Assembly (NCBI RefSeq): GCF_020740795.1
Contig: NC_067286.1
Location: 13,712,633 to 13,776,632 of the forward strand
DNA: 64,000 bases
Direction of reading: 5' to 3'
Source of the DNA: Apus apus
Taxonomy: Eukaryota; Chordata; Aves; Apodiformes; Apodidae
The notes under the pieces are model-generated. The model was not told where the DNA came from. It did not search any database and worked only from the letters and a program-made list of their open reading frames with translations. A program made the translations under genes and the position numbers. Every line of letters begins with the position of its first letter. The first letter of the stretch is position 1. This document shows, piece by piece, positions 57,901 to 64,000 of the stretch.

Positions 57901-60900
57901 CACTGGATTTTCTGTAGAAAATATACAAAGATTAATTGAAATATACGTTAATTTACAGAGATGAACAGATAACAGCTCACAGATTCAACCTCTTACAAAT
58001 ATTTCTGTATATATAAAATGATACATTGCCAACAGCTTTCTGAAGATTAGAGGTGCTTACTGGTCTAATTATCATTAATAATTTCACTGATTTCTCCATC
58101 TGCCATGGCATTTTACACAATATGTAGCACCTACTCAAATCTTTCCACTTGCTATATTCTTTCTTTTCCACCAGATGGCTCAATCGTATTTCAAACAAAT
58201 ACTTCACTCGGTTTCTAGTGCTGAAAAAAGATCTAGTGCCCAGAACAACAAGCTGACAGAAAGGTGTTCACTGCTCTGACCCGAAGGAAGCAGCCATCTC
58301 TCTTCTCTGCCATGTTTGCCAGTCAAAATGAAGAGTAAGGTAGCTCTGGTGAACGAACTTAACCTCATTGCTGTTTCCTATTTTCAAATATTCTTGATGG
58401 TGTCATCTTTTTTTTCAAATTTATGCAACATTCCCTAACTTAATCACTTTTTCCTTTATAAAGCCTGAGATAACACAATATGAACACGAACCTTACAGAG
58501 ATTCTAAATGCCAGGCCACACATTTTCAATGTCCAAGAGACTCCCTTAAGTTCAAACTTCCACCTAACTTTTGAAAGAAAAGACAAGCATTCACTACTTA
58601 AAACTTAGAAAGGTTAATATTTTGGGGCACCGAATAGAAGGCAAAGAATTGTGTTACCTCTCTGCTGATATCTAAATCATAGTCTTGAGGCTCCAGGTCT
58701 GTCTCTGTCACTGCTACTGGCTGAACTTTTAACCATTCATTTTCATCCTTCTCTTCTCCACGAATTGCCCTCTCAAGTAACTGCAAATCAAATTCTTGCT
58801 CTCGTTTCCACTGGTAATAGATACAAAACAATTAACAGCATTCAACCATACTGACAAATTCATCATTTAGCAATGTACATTATTACTGCTGCAAATCCTA
58901 TATTGCTGAAAGTATCCAGAGAGCAAACCCCTTAGTTGACAAAACAAAACAAAACAAAAAAAAAATTAAATTGTATTTCTTGGAATGTATGGTTGGAAAA
59001 TCTGATCTCTAGATGTGCTGCACAGATTTTTAAGTATTGTTTAATATTACAGGTAACACTCAGCAGTATTAAATTCAAACAAATGTATTAATCACAATTT
59101 AATATATGCTGATTAACATGGAACTAGCTACACACAAATATATTTGGAAGCACAGGTTCCCTACAAGTGAGGCTATGGACTGACAGACTAGAGCTAGGGA
59201 TTTTAAACAGGTAGTCCTGTGCAATTCTGAATCACTGCACAGAACAGATATTTATACTGAAGACTGAGAACTGCAACTTGAAAATCTTACATATAGTGTT
59301 AGAATAATACCTTGTGATTAAAGCTGATAATATTTTACATAGCATCATTAACTTGTCTTGAATTAAAAGTAATACTTTAGTAACTTCTAAGCTCTTATGT
59401 CTTTACTAAAGTATCTACCTGCAAAGATAAAAACATCTTTCACATTCTGTCTTCACAAGTGAAATATTTAGCAATCATAAATTCAGCATGTATTTAAATT
59501 AAGCAGCATCATTTTAGGGTCCCAAAATCATTGCACAGTAGCTTCTTCACAGAAACACACAACACAGCTGCTACCAACACTTTTTTGTTAAAAAAATTAA
59601 TTTCTGTTGCAGCATCATTCCATCCAGCAGATCTCAGCAACTTTACCAAACAGAACTGAAACACAGTATTAAAAGCAGCTGGAAAAGAACAAAAAGAATA
59701 ACCACAGAAAATCATCTCCTTGAGCATTGGAGGTTATCAATAGGAGAACATCCCATTATTTGTTCCTTAAAAGCATCTCTAGCATTTCTGTTACAAATCT
59801 TTGGCTTGTTTTGGTTGAAGTTTGAACTTTGTATAAACTTCCTAGACTTCCTTATGCTACTTGCATTAATAAACCTAATCCAAACCTATTCATGCACAAG
59901 CTCTCACAATATTCACTCAGAAGATACATATCCTCCATATATATTAAAAACTTTAAATAGCTAAAAGGCAATTATATCTAAAAAAAAATTAAGATATTTC
60001 TTTACAGAATTCAAAAGAGAAAAAACATTTTCTCGTACGAGTTCTCCAAACTCGTTCTTCTACTCATATTCGAACCAGGCCTGATTGACATAGTATATTT
60101 TAAATACACAGTATCAGTTTCAAGTTATTATATATAGGTAAGAAAAACATCAAACCACTATTAGGAAGCAGTATTTTTATTGGCTTTGATGTTGCGACTT
60201 TTACATTAAAAAGGCATTGTATATAACAAATGAATTCATGTACTGTGATCAATACTTAAAATGTCATACTACACTTGAGAGCTGACAGATTAAAAATTAA
60301 GAGTTATACATACAATGTATGTTTAAAGCAAATGTCACATACTGTGCAGCACTTCAATTATACATTTAACTGTCTGCCATTTTGGCTGCTAAATAGTTGT
60401 AATGCTGTAAGTAATTGTGCTATTAAACATGCTTTTTGTGTATTGAAGCCCTATGGGTACAAGGGATGACCTCTACAAAACATTGCTAGGGCTGAAATAT
60501 TCTATTTTGATTCTTTACAGCAAGGAAAAGACCAAGGTGGCACCCAATTTATAGATAAAATGTTTGCCACTAATGTTAATAAGGAGTGTTACGAAAACGT
60601 TAAAGTTTGACTTGTGTATGTTACGTGAGTCTGAAACATAAGAAACTCAGAAGCTCAGTTATTCTAATTAAAATATGAAAATAACAGTGATACTATAGTT
60701 CTACAGTTCCCAAATATTATGCACTATCTTTAATAAATTACTGATTGCAAAACAGAGGACAAAATAGACTAATGTCTCCAAGTAGTGCACTTGTATTTAT
60801 TGGGAAAGTAAATACAAATAACTGGCTGTAAATTAGTGCTACTGAACAGTGGGAATGAAAGGCTGAATATTATAATACTAGTTTTTATAATGCTAGCAAT

Positions 60901-63900
60901 CGACACACATGTACTAAATGCAATTAAGCCTGGTAAAAATTGAGTAGTCCAGTTAGAAATTTTAAAATAACTACAAAATTCTGCAAATTAAAAACAAGCA
61001 AACAAAAAAAAGAGGCATTAGGTATGATGAGTGACAAATCTAAAAGCGAGAGATCTTGTGCAATGAATTAGGTAAAACAAGGTGATCATTCTAAAGCTCT
61101 AAGTGGACCAAATAAAAAATAAATTAAAAGACCACAGCAAAGTGCAATTACAGTACAATCTTGGTTTAGCACCAAGTGAGCAACTGGCTAACTTCACCAA
61201 TTAGAATTGCTTTGGTTAGTATCCAAAATGCATCATTACAAACTTATCATCTGTACAGCGTTTAATCTCAGAACGCAACAAAAATCCTTTCTTCAGCAGC
61301 CTAAATTTGAGCCTTATTAGAATATTCTACATGTTGAGCTTTAAAGAAAGAGGAATCTGTATCAATTAAAATACATTAGCTCTTACATAAATTTCTGATG
61401 TGCATAATTAGGTGTTAAAACTGATCACCCCTTTATCATCTCTTTAAAAAAACAGAAACCCACCATCTTAGTCTGGTATTACTATAACTATCTCACTGGC
61501 TAATTTATTAAAAAGAAAAATACCCATGGCAAACGAGAACATTCTAAAAGGCCCATTCCATTATGAAGCAGTTTTAATACTGTACAAGCTTCTTACACTT
61601 TCTAAATACAATTTCAATAAAAAACAATCGTGTCTCTGAAATCACCCCAATATACTCACATCTCCACTCAGCACACGAACCTCTGACCAACTTACCTGCT
61701 GAACCTGCTACATACACTGTAACTACTAGTGAAAAAGATCATCTGTTAATCACACTCTCTGAACTCATTTTATACTCTGTAACACTAATTTAATTTAATT
61801 AGACTAGAAGCATCACACACGCTCAAGTGAAAGTGCCTGCTAGGAAAAAAAGAATCCGAAGATATTTTTAGTTTAGTCCTTTTAAGGCATATCTAACATA
61901 CTGAGCCTATGTCTGCAGAAATGGGCCTGATGAAAGACCGAGATGAAACAGACTGCCTTTCTCCTTGGCTAAGAGTTCTCTTGCGTTCACGAACGAGTGC
62001 CTTCTGATGTCGTTTCATTCTTTCGAGTTGTTCCTCTGCACTCATCTTGCCTCTTTGGTGGTCTCCAGAGTATAAACGTTCCAAGGCACTCTTTGGTCTC
62101 TCCTGTACAAGTCACAAGGCACACAAAACATGTTATAATTAATACTTTATAAGAAGTATACAAAAACTTAACTCTTTCTCCTACCTTATTACTAAACTAA
62201 CGTGACTTTGTTCTATTATTTTTGCATTAATTTGCATATTTCAACTCTGTATTTTCTATTAGTACTAATGATTTTTAGTTCCAAACCTTGTTTTATAAAT
62301 CTATTTCAAATGCAGTAAGTCATCAGTCTGCTTCATGATTAATTTAAGAAAGGGAAAAATTGGAGATTTTATTAGATCACAAGTGCTGGCTCCTCTCCCA
62401 TGGTACTACAATCCCATTAACTCCTATGCAAAACATATCCTGGGCTTAACTATTTTGAACAGTTCAGACATTTGCCCTCAGATGTTAATTTAAAACTTAC
62501 CTTGGACCTATCCCTTCGAAGTGTTGCATATGACAAAACGGTAGATGATTGGTGTAATCTAGAAGTTGATCCAGATAAACCTTTATACAGAAAAATAGGA
62601 TGTTTTTAAACCAAATGACAAACAGAATTAAGACAAGTGTCAGATATTTTTTAATTATCATGCTTCTTCTATGACACTCTGGCTACTATTTTAGTTCATG
62701 TTTCATATTTTGTAGTTCAGAAGCCCATGAGAGGCATGAAATTTCATTTCAGCCAAAAGTAATGTGTTTCAGGTCACTATTGATCAAAATTCAGAAAGAT
62801 CCGCAATAATTTAGAAGCTAACATTAAATGAGGTAAAGGGTGAACTCAGCTGTGCAACAGTAGATAAATTGTACAAATAATCCCATCTATGAAGAAAATC
62901 AAACCTTAACATTCACTGTTAGAAAGGAAAGGAATAAGAAGAGAATGGCTCAGAATTTAATAGCTCTTCCCCAAGTATTTTCTCTATCCTCATTTGTGAA
63001 ACAGTTACAGTAGTACAGTAGGGATGGAGTGTCAAGTCACGTTTAGTGTCTGGGGGGATTACATTCTTACTCTTCATTGCTTCTATTTCAATGGCAATAG
63101 AGGTGTTGAAAAAACACCCGAGTTTGTGAAAGATCACACAGAAATTATTAAGAAAAATGCCTGAATATAGGAGACATTCTAGCAGATAATTTCATTCTTT
63201 GTTATGCTTTTTTAAAAAGCATTATATATTAAGTTGCTTTGTGAAAAGCTGGGTGTTAGTAACAGCACCATTAAAATGCACAAAATCACTAGACATTTTC
63301 ACTGCATTTTCTCATGATTAAGACCATCTCCATAAAATACTAGGAGAAACAAGCTCCTACACAAACAGTACTGTTAAAAATCAACTACATAAATTCCTGG
63401 GTTACCTCGGGTGGGTAATGTCTGGTAGCCACTGTCAGAGCTTATTATACCACTGGAAGGTTGGCTGAGGTCACCACCTATCATTGCTAGTTCTGGTTCA
63501 CTCATGTATGAACGCAGTTCCACCTACGCAGAAAAATACTCATCAGTTCAAATGAAATCACAGACAGCAAGTCTTAATCTTAAAACAAATCCTAAAGCTT
63601 TGTTTCTGATTACTAAAGCTCTCTCTGACACTATTATACAGTATTGAACTCTCCCTGCCATTACCATCTCTCTGCCAGTATCTCTCCTTATTGCAAGATC
63701 AGGAGGTCCATATATTGTACAGACAATATCTTTCATTATTGGTTCACATATCTTTAAAGTGCAGGTGTATGAGTTGCTCACCCTATAATCTCCATTTACA
63801 TACTGTCCGAGTTCTCTGTCTCTCTTTCTTTCATCTGATTGACGTTTCAGGCCCCGCACTGATGTGTGTCTGATGACAGTGGCTTCTCTTGGGAGGGGTG

Positions 63901-63970
63901 GAACAGCTGGTGGTTGATCATCAGGACTGTACAACTGAGGGAGAGGAGGTCTGGGCGGTGCTTCATCTTC
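51853..63970 (-). CDS. PLEKHA7: PLEKHA7, C-terminal 371 residues in eight exons (gene continues off the right edge)
   Basis: Minus-strand exons 63970-63782, 63523-63406, 62580-62501, 62102-61902, 58810-58658, 56190-56057, 55204-55062 and 51950-51853 join in phase (1116 bp, 372 codons with stop), all with GT-AG introns. The product matches the C-terminal third of PLEKHA7: a proline-rich EDEAPPRPPLPQLYSPDDQP stretch, IRHTSVRGLKRQSDERKRDR, YMSEPELA, SALERLYSGDHQRGKMSAEE, then WKREQEFDLQLLERA, YDLDISRE and PEKVAIPERY. Helical, charged segments (exons 4 to 7) look coiled-coil-like. PLEKHA7 is an adherens-junction scaffold that binds p120-catenin and, through its N-terminal WW domains, PDZD11, and helps anchor microtubule minus ends via CAMSAP3; those facts are from the family, and its WW and PH domains lie outside this window. 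The last exon ends in HYTFV, a class I PDZ-ligand-like C-terminus. Confidence 0.95.
51951..55061 (-). other. PLEKHA7 last intron (3.1 kb)
   Basis: AT-rich; contains an AAAAC repeat near 54669-54690. No exon was recognised in it, but an alternative C-terminal exon like the human one (ending TMRV by memory) was looked for and not found. Confidence 0.6.
52361..52372. repeat. A-rich simple repeat in the PLEKHA7 last intron
   Basis: A short A run in AT-rich intron sequence; one of several such tracts and of no evident function. Confidence 0.5.
55062..55204 (-). CDS. PLEKHA7: PLEKHA7 exon (window exon 7)
   Basis: 143 bp, phase 2 in, phase 1 out. It encodes SMHNLQPAIAQDKHNSVDLD, then SQLQEQERIITISYALASEA and SQRSKEVA. 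It corresponds to the human SQLQEQEKRIEIS-ALATEAS region. If not spliced, the frame continues only three codons (GNT) to a TAG. Confidence 0.92.
56057..56190 (-). CDS. PLEKHA7: PLEKHA7 exon (window exon 6)
   Basis: 134 bp, phase 0 to phase 2. It encodes LSKPEKVAIPERYVELEPEE, then PLSTEELAARQRKAEKIKNI and LTK plus the first two bases of a Ser codon. The acceptor is TTTCCACAG, the donor CAAG then GTCAGT. Confidence 0.95.
56191..58657 (-). other. PLEKHA7 intron (2.5 kb)
   Basis: AT-rich; no exon or mobile element recognised. Confidence 0.8.
58658..58810 (-). CDS. PLEKHA7: PLEKHA7 exon (window exon 5)
   Basis: 51 codons, phase 0 at both ends. It encodes WKREQEFDLQLLERAIRGEE, then an acidic part and ends DLDISRE. 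The acceptor is CTATTACCAG, the donor GAG then GTAACA. Confidence 0.96.
58811..61901 (-). other. PLEKHA7 intron (3.1 kb)
   Basis: AT-rich, with an AAAAC-rich patch near 58940-58965. No exon or mobile element recognised. Confidence 0.8.
61902..62102 (-). CDS. PLEKHA7: PLEKHA7 exon (window exon 4)
   Basis: 67 codons, phase 0 at both ends. It encodes ERPKSALERLYSGDHQRGKM, then SAEEQLERMKRHQKALVRER, a strongly charged helical stretch likely to be coiled coil. The donor is TCA then GTATGT; reading on into the intron would give VC and a stop. Confidence 0.96.
62103..62500 (-). other. PLEKHA7 short intron
   Basis: About 400 bp, AT-rich, no internal element recognised. Confidence 0.8.
62501..62580 (-). 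CDS. PLEKHA7: PLEKHA7 exon (window exon 3)
   Basis: 80 bp, entering in phase 1 and leaving in phase 0. It encodes GLSGSTSRLHQSSTVLSYAT and then LRRDRSK. The acceptor is GTATAAAG (weak pyrimidine tract), the donor AAG then GTAAGT. Compared with the human protein as I recall it, about ten residues after the LRR motif are missing. Confidence 0.92.
62581..63405 (-). other. PLEKHA7 intron
   Basis: About 825 bp. The 72-codon minus frame at 62919-63137 has no family resemblance and no fitting splice sites that I trust, so I do not call an exon here. Confidence 0.7.
63406..63523 (-). CDS. PLEKHA7: PLEKHA7 exon (window exon 2)
   Basis: 118 bp, ending in phase 1. It encodes VELRSYMSEPELA, then a serine-rich part, and ends SGYQTLPTR with the first base of a Gly codon. 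The acceptor is CTGCGTAG, the donor CGAG then GTAACC. Confidence 0.94.
63782..63970 (-). CDS. PLEKHA7: PLEKHA7 exon (window exon 1, first seen)
   Basis: 63 codons, phase 0 at both ends. The acceptor is TTACCAG, the donor AGG then GTGAGC. It encodes the proline-rich stretch with PPRPPLP and PPAVPPLP and then the basic RGLKRQSDERKRDREL segment. The proline-rich motifs are possible SH3 or WW ligands. Confidence 0.96.
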
Positions 63971-64000
63971 CTGGTAACAGGAAAGCACAGCAAACAGTCA

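Noticed and set aside
62919-63137. Possible extra PLEKHA7 exon on the minus strand (72-codon frame)
   Set aside because: The exons on both sides already join in phase and match the protein; this frame has no similarity to PLEKHA7 and no convincing acceptor/donor pair.

Overview
The window reads as a vertebrate nuclear chromosome, most likely from a bird. Genes are split by GT-AG introns, most of the sequence is AT-rich and non-coding, two CpG islands stand out, and the only clear interspersed repeats are a few CR1 LINE fragments plus one old MIR-type SINE. The 3' end of one CR1 keeps the ATTCTATG octamer typical of sauropsid CR1. The low repeat load and compact introns favour a bird over a turtle or crocodile; I cannot name the species.

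Layout. (1) Positions 1-1800: an AT-rich stretch followed by a CpG island with candidate splice donors on both strands and no recognisable coding exon. By human gene order (SOX6 - C11orf58 - PLEKHA7, recalled from memory) it is probably a SOX6 alternative promoter/first exon read on the minus strand. (2) About 1.8-33.8 kb: no protein-coding exon seen; AT-rich, repeat-poor sequence with CR1 copies at 15.8, 24.2, 31.6 and 33.4 kb, a MIR-like fossil at 28.4 kb and several simple repeats. I infer SOX6 upstream or first-intron territory. (3) 33.85-35.4 kb: a strong CpG island with the promoter and first exons of C11orf58 (small acidic protein, SMAP), plus strand. All five coding exons can be joined in phase (34865-39852) to a 172-residue protein, followed by a poly(A) signal at 40071. 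(4) 40.1-49.9 kb: intergenic sequence between two convergent genes. (5) 49.9-64.0 kb: the 3' part of PLEKHA7 on the minus strand. Eight phase-compatible exons encode the last 371 residues; the gene continues beyond the right edge, so the WW and PH domains are outside the window.

The genes do not form a functional unit: PLEKHA7 is an adherens-junction scaffold, SMAP is a small acidic protein of unclear role, and SOX6 (inferred only) is a transcription factor. The order matches a conserved vertebrate block.

I found no new biological system. The points most worth checking are a PLEKHA7 last exon ending in a class I PDZ-ligand-like tail, an inverted pair of ZNF143-like sites beside a long TAAC microsatellite in the C11orf58 promoter, a possible shared C11orf58/SOX6 promoter, an ATTCT pentanucleotide grown from a CR1 tail, and the MIR fossil.
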